A stretch of 64,000 nucleotides of DNA, taken from positions 54,989 through 118,988 of the forward strand of contig DNRQ01000038.1 in NCBI GenBank assembly GCA_003499925.1. The letters are read 5' to 3'. Source of the stretch: Geobacter sp. (GTDB taxonomy: Bacteria; Desulfobacterota; Desulfuromonadia; Geobacterales; Geobacteraceae). Made by a program: the position numbers and the translations under genes. The stretch's first letter is position 1. Each line of letters starts with the position of its first letter. Of the stretch, positions 1 through 8,682 are shown piece after piece. Below the pieces are notes generated by a model. The model was not told the DNA's origin. It made no database searches and was given only the letters and a program-made list of their open reading frames with translations.

Positions 1-100
1 CAGCGCCGATTCCCCTTGCGGCTCAAAGGGGCGACTGCTCCCATTTTCCGGCATGAGCGTCAGCATGCCGTGCCGGTCCGCCGGGAAACGAGGAAAAACC

Positions 101-1276
101 ATGCGCATCGCCTACATAGCCGTCAAAGGGATTCCTCATGGGGGGGGCGTCGAGAAGGTCACCGAGGAAATCGGCTCCCGACTGGCTCTCAAGGGACACG
201 ACATCCTGGTCTACGCGAGCCGCGACTTCGGCACCCGCGACGGGATGCACAGGGGGATGCGGATCAAGACGGTACCCTCCATCAACACCAAGTCGCTGCA
301 CAAGCTCTCCATCTGCCTGATGGCGACCCTCGACGTGATCCTGCGCGAGAAGGTCGACCTGGTACATTTCCACGCCATCGGGCCGTCGCTCTTCTCCGTC
401 TTCCCCCGGCTCTTCGGCATCCCGACGGTGGTGCAGGTGCACGGGCTGGAGCGCAAGCGCGACAAGTGGGGAATTCTGGGGAGGCTCTTCCTGGGCTTTG
501 CCGAACTGTCGGTCTTCTTCCTGCCGAACCGGGCCACCGCGGTCTCCCGCGTGCTGCAGGCGTATTTCAAAGAGCTCTACGGCAGGAAGGTGAGCTACAT
601 CCCCAACGGGGTCACCCCGGAGCCGGACCGCTCACCCTCCTGGCTCACGACACAAGGTATCGCGCCCCGGCGCTACATCCTGTTCGCCGCGCGTCTGGTC
701 GAGGAGAAGGGGGCGCATTTTCTCATCGAGGCGTTTCTCGGGATGGAGACCGATCTGCAACTGGTGATCGCGGGGGACGCCGCGCACATGGAGGGTTACA
801 AGGGACGCCTGGCCCGGCTGGCGCAGGGGGATCCGCGCATCGTCTTCACCGGCTTTGTGACCGGCGAGCCGCTCGCCGAGCTCTACAGCAACGCCTACCT
901 TTTTTGTCTCCCCTCGACCCTGGAGGGGCTCCCGATCGCGCTTCTGGAGGCGATGAGTTACGGCAACTGCTGCCTGGTGAGCGACATTCCCGAGAACCTG
1001 GAGGCGACGGGGGATGCCGCGTACAGCTTCAAGAACCGCGACGCGCAGGATCTGCGCCGGGTGCTTTGCCAACTGGCCGCAGATCCCGGGCGGGTCGCGT
1101 CGAAAAGGGAGGAGGCACGGGGGCACGTGCGCCGCAACTACTCCTGGGACCGTGCCACCCTGGATATGGAGTCGCTGTACCATTCCCTCCCCGGCATCAA
1201 GGGAGTCCCCGACATCAAGGTCTTGCCCGAGATCCAGTTGGACCACGGCTACCTCCCGCAACAGGATATAGGATAA
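101..1276 (+). CDS. Glycosyltransferase family 4
   Basis: 391-residue GT-B glycosyltransferase, inferred to add a sugar to the lipid-linked exopolysaccharide repeat on the inner face of the membrane. The N-terminal Rossmann half carries a GGVEKV loop near residue 14 and an HFHAIGPSLF segment. The C-terminal half has FAARLVEEKG and the family E-x7-E motif in EGLPIALLE. An in-frame ATG lies 48 bases upstream, but the ATG at 101 is preferred: it follows a purine-rich GGAAACGAGGAAAA and begins the usual MRIAYIA strand. The radical SAM gene follows after 3 bases, so the two are likely cotranscribed. Donor and acceptor cannot be read from the sequence. Confidence 0.88.
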   Translation: MRIAYIAVKGIPHGGGVEKVTEEIGSRLALKGHDILVYASRDFGTRDGMHRGMRIKTVPSINTKSLHKLSICLMATLDVILREKVDLVHFHAIGPSLFSVFPRLFGIPTVVQVHGLERKRDKWGILGRLFLGFAELSVFFLPNRATAVSRVLQAYFKELYGRKVSYIPNGVTPEPDRSPSWLTTQGIAPRRYILFAARLVEEKGAHFLIEAFLGMETDLQLVIAGDAAHMEGYKGRLARLAQGDPRIVFTGFVTGEPLAELYSNAYLFCLPSTLEGLPIALLEAMSYGNCCLVSDIPENLEATGDAAYSFKNRDAQDLRRVLCQLAADPGRVASKREEARGHVRRNYSWDRATLDMESLYHSLPGIKGVPDIKVLPEIQLDHGYLPQQDIG

Positions 1277-1279
1277 TCG

Positions 1280-2236
1280 ATGGACGGCATCGTCGCTGTT
1301 ACCTACCGCTGCAACTGCAAATGCCTCATGTGCGACACCTGGAAACATCCCAGCCCGAAGGGGGGCGAGATCCTTCCCCGCCATCTGGAGAAACTCCCCC
1401 GGCTCACCCGGCTGAACATCACCGGCGGCGAGCCGTTCATCCGCGAGGACCTGGACGAGATACTGGGCGTGGTCAAGAAAAAGGCGAAGCGGGTCGTCAT
1501 CAGCAGCAACGGCCTTTTGACCAGCCGCATCCTCGATGTGATGGGGCGTCACCGCGACGTCGGCATCAGGCTCAGTTTCGACGGGGTGGGCGAGACCCAC
1601 GACGCGATCCGCGGGGTCCGGGGCAGCCACGACCGGGCGCTGGAGACGCTCAGGGGGCTTAAGTCGCTGGGCATCAGGGACTTGGGGATCGCGGTCACCA
1701 TCTCGGACCGTAACGCCGGCGAACTGGTGCCGCTTTTTGCTCTGGCCCGGCGCGAAGGGGTGGAACTCGCCACCGCCATCCTGCACAACGCCTACTACTT
1801 TCATAAAGAGGACAACGAGATCCGCGACAAGGCGCTGGTCGGGGAGGGGATCGAGGGGCTGATCCGTGCCTACCTCGCCTCCTCCTCCCCCAAGGACTGG
1901 TTCCGCGCCTACTTCACCAGGGGGATCGTCGAGCACATGCACGGCCGCCAGCGCCCGCTCAAGTGCACCATGGCCTGCGATTCGTTCTTCGTCGACCCCT
2001 ACGGTCTCCTGCGACCCTGCAACGTCATGGATTTCCCCTTCGGAAACCTCGGCGAAGCGGGGTTCGACGCCATCTGGAACGGCCCGCAAGCGGCGGAGGC
2101 GCGCCGCAGGGTGGCCTGCTGCCCGAGCAACTGCTGGATGATCGGCAGCGTCGGCCACCTGATGCGGCAGCAAGTCTGGTCCCCCTTTGCCTGGATCGTG
2201 CGCAACAAGTGGCTCGGGCACCCGGAGGCGGCATGA
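1280..2236 (+). CDS. Radical SAM protein with Cys-rich C-terminus, in exopolysaccharide locus
   Basis: 318 residues. The radical SAM cluster motif CxxxCxxC is Cys11, Cys15 and Cys18, right at the N-terminus, followed by the GGEPF SAM-binding motif near residue 53. The C-terminal third has more cysteines (CTMACDSF, RPCNVMDF, ACCPSNC) that resemble a SPASM/twitch auxiliary-cluster domain. Radical SAM/SPASM enzymes usually modify peptides or proteins, but the substrate is unknown here. It sits between a glycosyltransferase and an exosortase, and its stop overlaps the exosortase start (ATGA), so a role in modifying a polysaccharide-associated or sorted product is possible but unproven. Confidence 0.85.
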   Translation: MDGIVAVTYRCNCKCLMCDTWKHPSPKGGEILPRHLEKLPRLTRLNITGGEPFIREDLDEILGVVKKKAKRVVISSNGLLTSRILDVMGRHRDVGIRLSFDGVGETHDAIRGVRGSHDRALETLRGLKSLGIRDLGIAVTISDRNAGELVPLFALARREGVELATAILHNAYYFHKEDNEIRDKALVGEGIEGLIRAYLASSSPKDWFRAYFTRGIVEHMHGRQRPLKCTMACDSFFVDPYGLLRPCNVMDFPFGNLGEAGFDAIWNGPQAAEARRRVACCPSNCWMIGSVGHLMRQQVWSPFAWIVRNKWLGHPEAA

Positions 2237-3891
2237 GCTCCGAAGGCGCCGCCCTGTCGGCTTTCCGGTTGCGGGCCGCCTTGCTGACTCTGCTGTTTCT
2301 GGCCGCCTACTGGGCGCCGCTTCAGGGGATGGCCCACGTCTGGCAGAGCAACGAGGACTACTCCTACGGTCCCTTGATACCGCTCGTCTCGCTCTACCTG
2401 CTCTGGGAGAGGCGCGCCGAGCTGGCCCGGGTGGAGCGCCGCGCATCCTGGAAGCTCTTCCCGCCCCTTTGCGCCATGCTGCTCCTCTCGCTCTACGGCG
2501 TGCTCGGCTCCAGCGGCAACATCGCCCTGCCGTCGATCCCCATCCTGATCTTGCTGATCACCGCCTTCTGCTTCGGCACCGGATTGGCCGGGGTCGCGCT
2601 CCTGCCGCTTGGCTTCCTGATCTTCATGGTCCCGGTCCCCGCCGTACTGGAGCGGACTCTCGGGATGTATCTGAAGTCGGTGTCGTCGCTGCTTGGGGGG
2701 GAGGTGGTCAGGGCCTGCGGCATCCCGGTATTCGTGAGCGGCAACCTCATCGACCTGGGGGTCACCAAGCTGCAGGTGGTCGACGCCTGCAACGGGCTGC
2801 GCTACCTGTTTCCGCTGATCGCCATCGGGGTGGTCTACGCCTACCTCTTCGAGCGCGCCACCTGGAAGCGCCTTTTCTGTGTGGTGGCCACCGTCCCGAT
2901 CGCCGTCCTCGTCAACGGCCTGCGCATCGGTATCACCGGCGTTCTCGCCAACCGTTACGGCGCCGCGGCAGCGGAGGGATTTTTCCACGACTTCACCGGC
3001 TGGGCCATGTTCCTGGTCGCCTTCGGATTTCTCGCCCTGACCGGAAGGCTCCTTGCCCTGTTCCCCCCCAGGATGGGGGCGCCGAGCCGGACGGAGGCGA
3101 TAGGCGGATCGGAGCCGGAAGGCGATCGGAAGATGGCAGGCGGGTCGGAGGTGACAGGCGGGTCACTGGCGGTCAGGGAGTCGGAGGTGGCCAGGGAGTC
3201 GGAGGCGGCAGGGCGGTCGAAAGCGGCCGCGAAGGCGGAGTTGGCGCCTTTCGTCACAGCCGTTCTTTTGTTGCTCCTGGTCGGTGCCTTTACCTGGAGT
3301 ACCGGGTCGCTGCCGCCGGTGCAGCTCAAGAGCGGCATGGCCTCCTTCCCGACGCAGTTTGCCGGTTGGCAGGGGGACTCCGCCGTCGTCGATCCCGTGA
3401 CGGTGTCGCTTTCCGGGGCCGAAGACGCCTTCGCCGCGCTGTATCATGATCAAGCCGGTGAAGCCGTCTCCCTGTATCTCGGCTACCGGGGGAGCGCGTT
3501 CATGGAGAACGAGAACTTCTTCCACTCCCCGACCGCCTGCCTCCCCTCCAGCGGCATGAAGGTAGTCAGCAAACAGGTGAGGAGCGTCCCTGGCGACCCG
3601 GTATGGGGGGAGCTCAAGGTCACCGAGATGCTCCTCGAGGATGGCGGCTCCAGGATGCTGGTCTATTTCTGGTTCCACACCAAAAGCCGGGAGTCGCACG
3701 ACAAGGAGCTGAACCGCTTCCACCTGACGCTCCACGCGCTGGCGCGCGACAACACCTACGACCTCTTCCTGCGGCCGATCACCTACCTCAAGCCCGGGGA
3801 GTCCGTCGAGGCGGGAGAAAAGAGGCTGGACCGTTTCGTCCGTGAGCTTTCCAGGACGACCCGGAGCTTCATCGCGCAGCAGAGCCTGTGA
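2233..3891 (+). CDS. Exosortase-EpsI fusion 1 (XrtD-like)
   Basis: 552-residue inner-membrane transpeptidase-like protein. Exosortases cleave C-terminal sorting tails from secreted proteins and are usually tied to exopolysaccharide export. Residues 1-285 are a multi-helix exosortase domain with the expected catalytic triad: Cys186 in VVDACNGLRY, Arg231 in NGLRIGITG and His252 in FFHDFTGW. A polar linker follows (about 285-336), then an EpsI-like domain with HSPTACLPSSGM. The DYSYGPLIPLVS signature near residue 40 resembles the XrtD type as I recall it, rather than XrtA. The start is fixed by the ATGA overlap with the radical SAM gene. No protein with an obvious sorting tail is encoded in the window. 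Confidence 0.85.
   Translation: MSSEGAALSAFRLRAALLTLLFLAAYWAPLQGMAHVWQSNEDYSYGPLIPLVSLYLLWERRAELARVERRASWKLFPPLCAMLLLSLYGVLGSSGNIALPSIPILILLITAFCFGTGLAGVALLPLGFLIFMVPVPAVLERTLGMYLKSVSSLLGGEVVRACGIPVFVSGNLIDLGVTKLQVVDACNGLRYLFPLIAIGVVYAYLFERATWKRLFCVVATVPIAVLVNGLRIGITGVLANRYGAAAAEGFFHDFTGWAMFLVAFGFLALTGRLLALFPPRMGAPSRTEAIGGSEPEGDRKMAGGSEVTGGSLAVRESEVARESEAAGRSKAAAKAELAPFVTAVLLLLLVGAFTWSTGSLPPVQLKSGMASFPTQFAGWQGDSAVVDPVTVSLSGAEDAFAALYHDQAGEAVSLYLGYRGSAFMENENFFHSPTACLPSSGMKVVSKQVRSVPGDPVWGELKVTEMLLEDGGSRMLVYFWFHTKSRESHDKELNRFHLTLHALARDNTYDLFLRPITYLKPGESVEAGEKRLDRFVRELSRTTRSFIAQQSL
3085..3240 (+). repeat. Degenerate in-frame tandem repeat in the exosortase linker
   Basis: The stretch that joins the exosortase and EpsI domains is built from imperfect units around GGCGGGTCGGAGGTG and AGGGAGTCGGAGG. 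They encode runs such as GGSEVTGGS and RESEVARESEAAGRS. The equivalent linker in the second exosortase of the window is much shorter and not repetitive, so this looks like a slippage-driven expansion. Confidence 0.6.
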
Positions 3892-3898
3892 TCGGAAA

Positions 3899-4000
3899 CC
3901 TCCCCCCTTTGTAAAAGGGGGGTCGGGGGGGATTTTACCCAGGTTGCAACGGAGTGCCGACGGCGCTTTAAGGCAAATCCCCCTTTTCCAAAGGGGGGAC
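3899..4000. repeat. REP/MITE-like palindromic element, copy 1
   Basis: Both ends carry CCCCCTTT...AAAGGGGG palindromes: CCCCCCTTTGTAAAAGGGGGG on the left and CCCCCTTTTCCAAAGGGGGG on the right, around a non-repetitive centre. Similar elements occur near 6.4, 16.3 and 32.5 kb. It lies directly behind the exosortase 1 stop and may fold into a transcript-end structure. Confidence 0.7.
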
Positions 4001-4198
4001 TTATCTTGTGGCTGCAAATTGGCACAAATCAGGACCTTTTTGAGCGCTTTTGAGAATGCTAGTAGTGATACCACATCTTTCCAAGGCATCTTTTGTTTAC
4101 CCCACCGTTCCTCCTCGCATTCCACCTGTTCCCGCTCCCAGACGGCCTCTCGGCTGCGGTTCGCTGAAAAAACGCCGCGAAATACAATCGTCACACAA

Positions 4199-4242
4199 AT
4201 GAAACGGCATTAAAATGCTGGGATGCTACCTTGCCGTTTCAT
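4199..4242. promoter_or_regulatory. Perfect 11-bp inverted repeat upstream of the GH20-like gene
   Basis: ATGAAACGGCA (4199-4209) and TGCCGTTTCAT (4232-4242) are exact reverse complements separated by 22 bases. There is no T-run, so an operator or mRNA structure is more likely than a terminator. The rest of the gap 4001-4305 shows no gene that I can support; a purine-rich GAGGGGAAGGG ribosome-binding site precedes the next start. Confidence 0.5.
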
Positions 4243-4305
4243 GAGAGCCCGAGCCGTCTCTGCGGCGGTTCGGGGACGCGACATGTTCCGTAACGAGGGG
4301 AAGGG

Positions 4306-6501
4306 ATGAAGAGTAATTTCAAGCGTCTTTCCTTTAGGGCTTTCCGAATACCGATTTTTTTCACGGTTCTCCTCGGCTTTACTCTTCTTTCTCCTGGACG
4401 GCCCGCCTGCGCCATGGAGCCATGGGCCGGACTCTACTTTCATCCGCAAGCCAATACCAATAACGACCACGCGAAGTTCCTGACCGATTTCGAGGCGCTG
4501 GTGAAGGAGCTGAAGGCGAGGGGGCTCAACACCGTCGTCTTCGATATGAATTACAGCGCCTATCGTTTCACTTCGGACTACCGGCTGAACAATGCCTCCT
4601 ATCCCCTGAACCGGGGCTTCACCCGCAGCGAATCCCGTCGCATGACCGAGATCGCCAGGGGAAACGGCATGCAGGTAATGGTGGCGTTGCAGGTCCTGAC
4701 CCACTCGGTCGGCAACGTTTTTCCGACGGTATATCCCCGGTACATGCTGGCGGGAAGGAAGTGGCGGGAAGGCGTCCGGTACACCGAGCACGCCGATTGG
4801 GTCGAGTATCACGGCACGACGTACCGCTGCACGTCGACCCGCGTAGCCAGTGCCGGCAATGCGCCAGGCCCCAAGTCGCCGTACTGGAGAGCCGAGCCCT
4901 CCAATACGCGCGATCCCTTTAACAAGGAGGGTGAGGCGCTCGTCTTCAAGATGGTAGACGAACTGATCGACACCTTCACCGTCAAAGGGGTCAAGCCGGA
5001 AGGGTTCCATATCGGAAGTGACGAAGTCGGCTGGTGGTATGAAAACCCGGAACAGGCAACCGGCAAAACCTCGGCACAGATCTACGCCATGGCCATTACC
5101 AATGCCTATAACCACATCAAATCCAAGAACCCGGAGATGGAAGTCATCATGTGGGGCGACATGCTCGATGCCCATTGGAATGGCATGCCCAAGTCGGAGC
5201 AGTACAACCTTAGCGGGAGGAACACGGCTGCCGCCATCGATCTGATCCCCAAGGGTCTCATCATCGCTGATTGGAGGTACGAGGCAAATCAGCGCTACCG
5301 ATATGACGATATCAGACAGGTTTTCCCCTCAGTCGGTGAATTCATCGATAAGGGATTCCGTGTCTGGCCCACCAGCTGGAACGATGTCAAGGCGACGACT
5401 GACCTGGTCTGGACCGGAAACATGGAACAGGCAAGGAGCGGTAAAGTCATGGGGCACTTGTACAGTACCTGGCTCATGGGAATGGTTCCGGAATTGAAAC
5501 CGCTTCTCGCCGATCCCGGCTACCAGGTGCCGGACGCGATCTTGTCCGACATCAACGGCAGTAGCAAAGCGACCTACAGGCAGCACTACAGAGAGATCGC
5601 CGACTCGATCACCGCGACTGCCAAGCTGATCGGCATCAAGCAGTGCAGGGGGAGCGAGTATTTCTGCGGGAGCTATCCCAACTGCGAGGATAACACCCGG
5701 AAAAGCGGCTACCGTGGCGGCGCTTTCACGGCATACAGCTGCAGAAATAACCGGAGCGTGTCGAGCACCCTGAAGTTTCCCGGCGACTACCGGGGCTACT
5801 GGAAGTTCAACGGCGACGCTTCAGACGCCGCCGGGCGAAACAGTGGCGCCTTGATGAACGGGGCAACTCTGATCGACGATCCGCAGAGAGGATCGGTAGC
5901 TAAATTCGGCGGATACGGTCCTCATGTGAGGGTAAAGGACAGCAAGGCCCTGGACCCGGGGAACGGCAGTCTCAGCGTCGCAGCCTGGTTCAAGGCGGGC
6001 GCCTCGTCCGTTTTGGGGACCATCGTATCCAGGGACCCCGCTTTCAAGAGTTTCAACCTGTTTCTTCATCAGGACGGCAAGATCTGGTTCCAGACAAACG
6101 GCAACAACTTTTACCGATTCTCGAAAAACGGGATCAGCTATCGGGACGGCAAATGGCATCATGTGGTGGCTGTTTTCGACAGCAAAGTGCCGACCATCGC
6201 AATTTATCTGGATGGTGTTGAATCCAGCGGCACCTCGATGTTCATAGATGGCGCCAACGACAAGTCAAGCAGGTCCGATCTGTTCATAGGCAATAACAAC
6301 GGACTGGGACAGTACCAATTTGACGGTTCCATCGACGACGTCATGATCTTCGATCGGGTCCTCTCGCCCGCAGAAGCGAAGCTGCTCTACCAGTTCAACC
6401 AGAAACTCCCTCCCCTTCAAGGGGAGGGGTGGGGATCGGGTCTTCGGCGGCAAAACCCCCATCCCCCACCTGACCTCCCCCTTGAAGGGGGAGGAACCTG
6501 A
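4306..6501 (+). CDS. Secreted GH20-like hydrolase with C-terminal LamG domain
   Basis: 731 residues. The N-terminus is a signal peptide: a basic start, a hydrophobic stretch, then PACAMEPW. Residues about 40-420 look like a TIM-barrel related to GH20 beta-hexosaminidases; the key match is FHIGSDEVGWW, equivalent to the HxGxDE motif holding the catalytic Asp-Glu pair. Residues about 500-690 form a LamG/concanavalin-like sandwich (GNGSLSVAAWFK, IDDVMIFDRVLSPAEA). The gene stands apart from the packed operon, behind a 414-base gap. It may trim or degrade amino-sugar exopolysaccharide; this is inferred from its place. The last ~28 residues are encoded by a repeat element, so the native C-terminus was probably extended. 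Confidence 0.75.
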   Translation: MKSNFKRLSFRAFRIPIFFTVLLGFTLLSPGRPACAMEPWAGLYFHPQANTNNDHAKFLTDFEALVKELKARGLNTVVFDMNYSAYRFTSDYRLNNASYPLNRGFTRSESRRMTEIARGNGMQVMVALQVLTHSVGNVFPTVYPRYMLAGRKWREGVRYTEHADWVEYHGTTYRCTSTRVASAGNAPGPKSPYWRAEPSNTRDPFNKEGEALVFKMVDELIDTFTVKGVKPEGFHIGSDEVGWWYENPEQATGKTSAQIYAMAITNAYNHIKSKNPEMEVIMWGDMLDAHWNGMPKSEQYNLSGRNTAAAIDLIPKGLIIADWRYEANQRYRYDDIRQVFPSVGEFIDKGFRVWPTSWNDVKATTDLVWTGNMEQARSGKVMGHLYSTWLMGMVPELKPLLADPGYQVPDAILSDINGSSKATYRQHYREIADSITATAKLIGIKQCRGSEYFCGSYPNCEDNTRKSGYRGGAFTAYSCRNNRSVSSTLKFPGDYRGYWKFNGDASDAAGRNSGALMNGATLIDDPQRGSVAKFGGYGPHVRVKDSKALDPGNGSLSVAAWFKAGASSVLGTIVSRDPAFKSFNLFLHQDGKIWFQTNGNNFYRFSKNGISYRDGKWHHVVAVFDSKVPTIAIYLDGVESSGTSMFIDGANDKSSRSDLFIGNNNGLGQYQFDGSIDDVMIFDRVLSPAEAKLLYQFNQKLPPLQGEGWGSGLRRQNPHPPPDLPLEGGGT
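6411..6498. repeat. REP-like palindromic element, copy 2, inside a reading frame
   Basis: CTCCCTCCCCTTCAAGGGGA at the left and CCTCCCCCTTGAAGGGGGAG at the right bracket a short centre. It covers the 3' end of the GH20-like gene and encodes its low-complexity tail (PPLQGEGWGSG, HPPPDLPLEGGGT). Confidence 0.7.
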
Positions 6502-6512
6502 ATGGCGGGATA

Positions 6513-6541
6513 TTGACACTAATCAGGATAGAAAATACATG
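6513..6541 (+). promoter_or_regulatory. Candidate sigma-70 promoter before the YdcF-like gene
   Basis: A perfect TTGACA (6513-6518) is followed after 17 bases by a weak TACATG (6536-6541). It stands 27 bases before the TTG start of the next gene, right behind the repeat element that ends the previous one. The -10 match is poor. Confidence 0.35.
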
Positions 6542-6567
6542 AGACCCACCGTCCCCAAAGGAAGCAT

Positions 6568-7170
6568 TTGAAGAAGATATTGCTCTACCTCGTGCTTCCC
6601 GGAGTGCTGCTTGCGCTCTGGTTTTACTTCAATGCCCCCGGCCTTCTTGCCTACTCCGAAGAGCCGCGCCGAGCGGATGCCGTCGTCTTGTTCCTGGGCC
6701 CCGAACACGTGGATCGGTTCGACGAGGCGATGCGGTTGATCCGGGGCGGATATGCCCGGTTCCTGATCATTCCCGCCTTCGGGTTGACTCTCGATAAGGG
6801 CGCAGCGGAAAAGCTGGAAAAGGACCACAAGGGATTGAAGCTGCAGGGAAACGAGTTCCGGATCCGGAAGGTGGTCAACTACGGCAAGCATTACGAAAAC
6901 ACCCATGTGGAGGCGCTGGAAGCGAAACGGCAATTGGATGAGCGAGGCCTCAGGTCGGCTCTGGTGGTCAGTTCGTCCTATCACATGAGAAGGATATCCC
7001 TGATCAACAGCAGGGTTTTCAGCGCAAACGAATACGCCCTTAGCTATGTCCCTTGCCGTCCGCAACGAAACTTCACCTCAGCCGACTGGTCCAACAGGGA
7101 TACCGGAAAAACGATGATCCGTGAGTACCTTAAAATGGGGTGGTTTCTGATCTACGGGATATTCAGCTGA
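6568..7170 (+). CDS. YdcF/SanA/ElyC-family membrane protein (DUF218)
   Basis: 200 residues with one N-terminal membrane anchor (about residues 4-24) and a soluble domain of the DUF218 type. Matching segments are ADAVVLFLGPEHVDRFDEAMRLIRGG, then ENTHVEAL, and SALVVSSSYHMRRI, where the SSxYHMRR segment is typical. Family members act in envelope and polysaccharide homeostasis, with no firm enzymatic role. The start is TTG, preceded by AAAGGAAG; the only nearby ATG (6539) runs into a stop after ten codons. Its stop overlaps the flippase start (TGATG), so the two are coupled. Confidence 0.75.
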   Translation: MKKILLYLVLPGVLLALWFYFNAPGLLAYSEEPRRADAVVLFLGPEHVDRFDEAMRLIRGGYARFLIIPAFGLTLDKGAAEKLEKDHKGLKLQGNEFRIRKVVNYGKHYENTHVEALEAKRQLDERGLRSALVVSSSYHMRRISLINSRVFSANEYALSYVPCRPQRNFTSADWSNRDTGKTMIREYLKMGWFLIYGIFS

Positions 7171-8681
7171 TGACGACGCTAACCAAAACCGATGTCGTGA
7201 AGGAAAGCCTGCTCGATTTTTCCGCGGACGCGGAAACGATCAAAAAAAGCGCGCTGCACAGCGTCTTCATGCAGCTGCTGTTCAGGCTGAAGGGGCTCAT
7301 CACCATGCCGGTGATGACCTACTTTCTCACCCCGGGGGAGCTGGGGGCCTTCAACCTCATCCTGGTCACCTCGGCGATGCTGGTGCCGCTTTTCTCCATG
7401 AATCTGACCGACGGTCCGGCAATCCACTTCGTTCAGGAGAAGTCGCGGGAGCGGATCGTGACGATGTACAACACGGTGACCAACAGCGTGCTGCTGTTCT
7501 CGCTCGCTTTCCTGCCGGTTTTCTGGCTGGTCATGTACCACTTCGGCGGCTCGTATTACCGATATTTCCCGCTGATGGTCGTGCTGCTCTACTCGAACAT
7601 GTTCTACAAGCTGGTGACCTATGTGCTGGCGCTGTTTCAGAAAACCTCGCTGCTGGTGAACAACGCCATGCTCAGGGATGGAGCGGCTACCCTGCTGACC
7701 ATCGCCGCGGTAGCGGCGGGATATTCGTATCACGGGATGATAGCGGTCCTGGTTGTGACCAACGTGGCGGCGGGGCTGCTGGTCTACCGCTACACCCGGA
7801 AGGAACTGCGCTATTCATGCGCCATCGACCGGCAGATACTGTGGCGCTTTCTGAAAATGGCGCTTCCCCTGCTGCCGGTCTTTTTCTTCTCCTGGGTGAT
7901 CCAGTCCTCGGATTGCTATTTCCTGGCCTACTTCAAGGGGGAGCAGGCGGTGGGGAAATACTCGATCATCTATGGCCTGACCAGCGTGGTTCTCTCGCTC
8001 ACGCTCGCCCTGAACTTCTTCTGGTTCCCGGTCTCCGCCAGGCTCTGGGCCGAGAACCGGGAAAAGTACCGCACCGCGTTCGTGGCGGTTTTCGCCGGGT
8101 TCGTAGCGGTGCTGTTCCTGGTGGTGACCCTTTTCGAGTTGAATTCCGCCCTGATCGTGCGGCTCATGGTGAGCCGGGCCGAGTACCGGGATGCCCACGT
8201 CATCACCGGGATCATCGCCTTCGCCTTCGCGATGCAGGTGCTGATCACGCTCCTGACCGCTCCGCTCTATGCCAACGGCAACACGAAGACGATCTTCACC
8301 GTGTACCTCTGCGGCGGCCTGATCAACATCTTGTTGAACCTGCTGCTGATTCCGACCACCGGCATCATCGGTGCCGCGACAGCCACGGCGCTTTCCTACC
8401 TGGTCATAGTCCTGCTCATGGCCCGGATGAACTACACCAGGGCGGGCTTCGCCTTTTTCGACCGTCGCCTCGTCGCGGTGACGCCGATCTTCATGGCCGC
8501 CTGGGGCGGGGGCGCCTGGCTGCGGGATTCGCTGCAACCGTACCAGCTGCTGCTGGCGGATGCGGCTCTGCTTCCGGGCGTGCCCCTCCTGCTGTACGCC
8601 GTGGCCCTGAAGAGTGAAGAAAAGGAGTATCTCCACGGCATGTATGCCGCAATGCGACTGAAACTGGGGGCAAAGGGATAA
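7170..8681 (+). CDS. Wzx-type polysaccharide flippase
   Basis: 503-residue polytopic membrane protein of the MOP superfamily (polysaccharide biosynthesis protein). About 12-14 hydrophobic helices are visible, with the N-terminal pattern HSVFMQLLFRLKGLITMPVM followed by FLTPGELGAFNLIL. It would flip the undecaprenyl-linked repeat unit across the inner membrane. The ATG at 7170 overlaps the previous stop; a GTG 30 bases upstream would only add residues unlike the family. The next gene begins one base after its stop. Pairing with a polymerase-like gene (10073) and a Wzz-like gene (26857) supports Wzx/Wzy-dependent assembly. Confidence 0.85.
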   Translation: MTTLTKTDVVKESLLDFSADAETIKKSALHSVFMQLLFRLKGLITMPVMTYFLTPGELGAFNLILVTSAMLVPLFSMNLTDGPAIHFVQEKSRERIVTMYNTVTNSVLLFSLAFLPVFWLVMYHFGGSYYRYFPLMVVLLYSNMFYKLVTYVLALFQKTSLLVNNAMLRDGAATLLTIAAVAAGYSYHGMIAVLVVTNVAAGLLVYRYTRKELRYSCAIDRQILWRFLKMALPLLPVFFFSWVIQSSDCYFLAYFKGEQAVGKYSIIYGLTSVVLSLTLALNFFWFPVSARLWAENREKYRTAFVAVFAGFVAVLFLVVTLFELNSALIVRLMVSRAEYRDAHVITGIIAFAFAMQVLITLLTAPLYANGNTKTIFTVYLCGGLINILLNLLLIPTTGIIGAATATALSYLVIVLLMARMNYTRAGFAFFDRRLVAVTPIFMAAWGGGAWLRDSLQPYQLLLADAALLPGVPLLLYAVALKSEEKEYLHGMYAAMRLKLGAKG

Positions 8682-8682
8682 C

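Noticed and set aside
1..100. Possible 3' end of an upstream gene (frame ending TGA near 54-56)
   Set aside because: Only ~17 codons are visible and they carry no recognisable signature.
16..1662. Long open frame across the first glycosyltransferase and radical SAM genes
   Set aside because: Arg/Pro/Gly-rich translation typical of an out-of-frame shadow in GC-rich DNA; the true genes lie in other frames with clear motifs.
632..2446. 604-codon minus-strand frame
   Set aside because: Antisense to two well-supported genes and with low-complexity composition.
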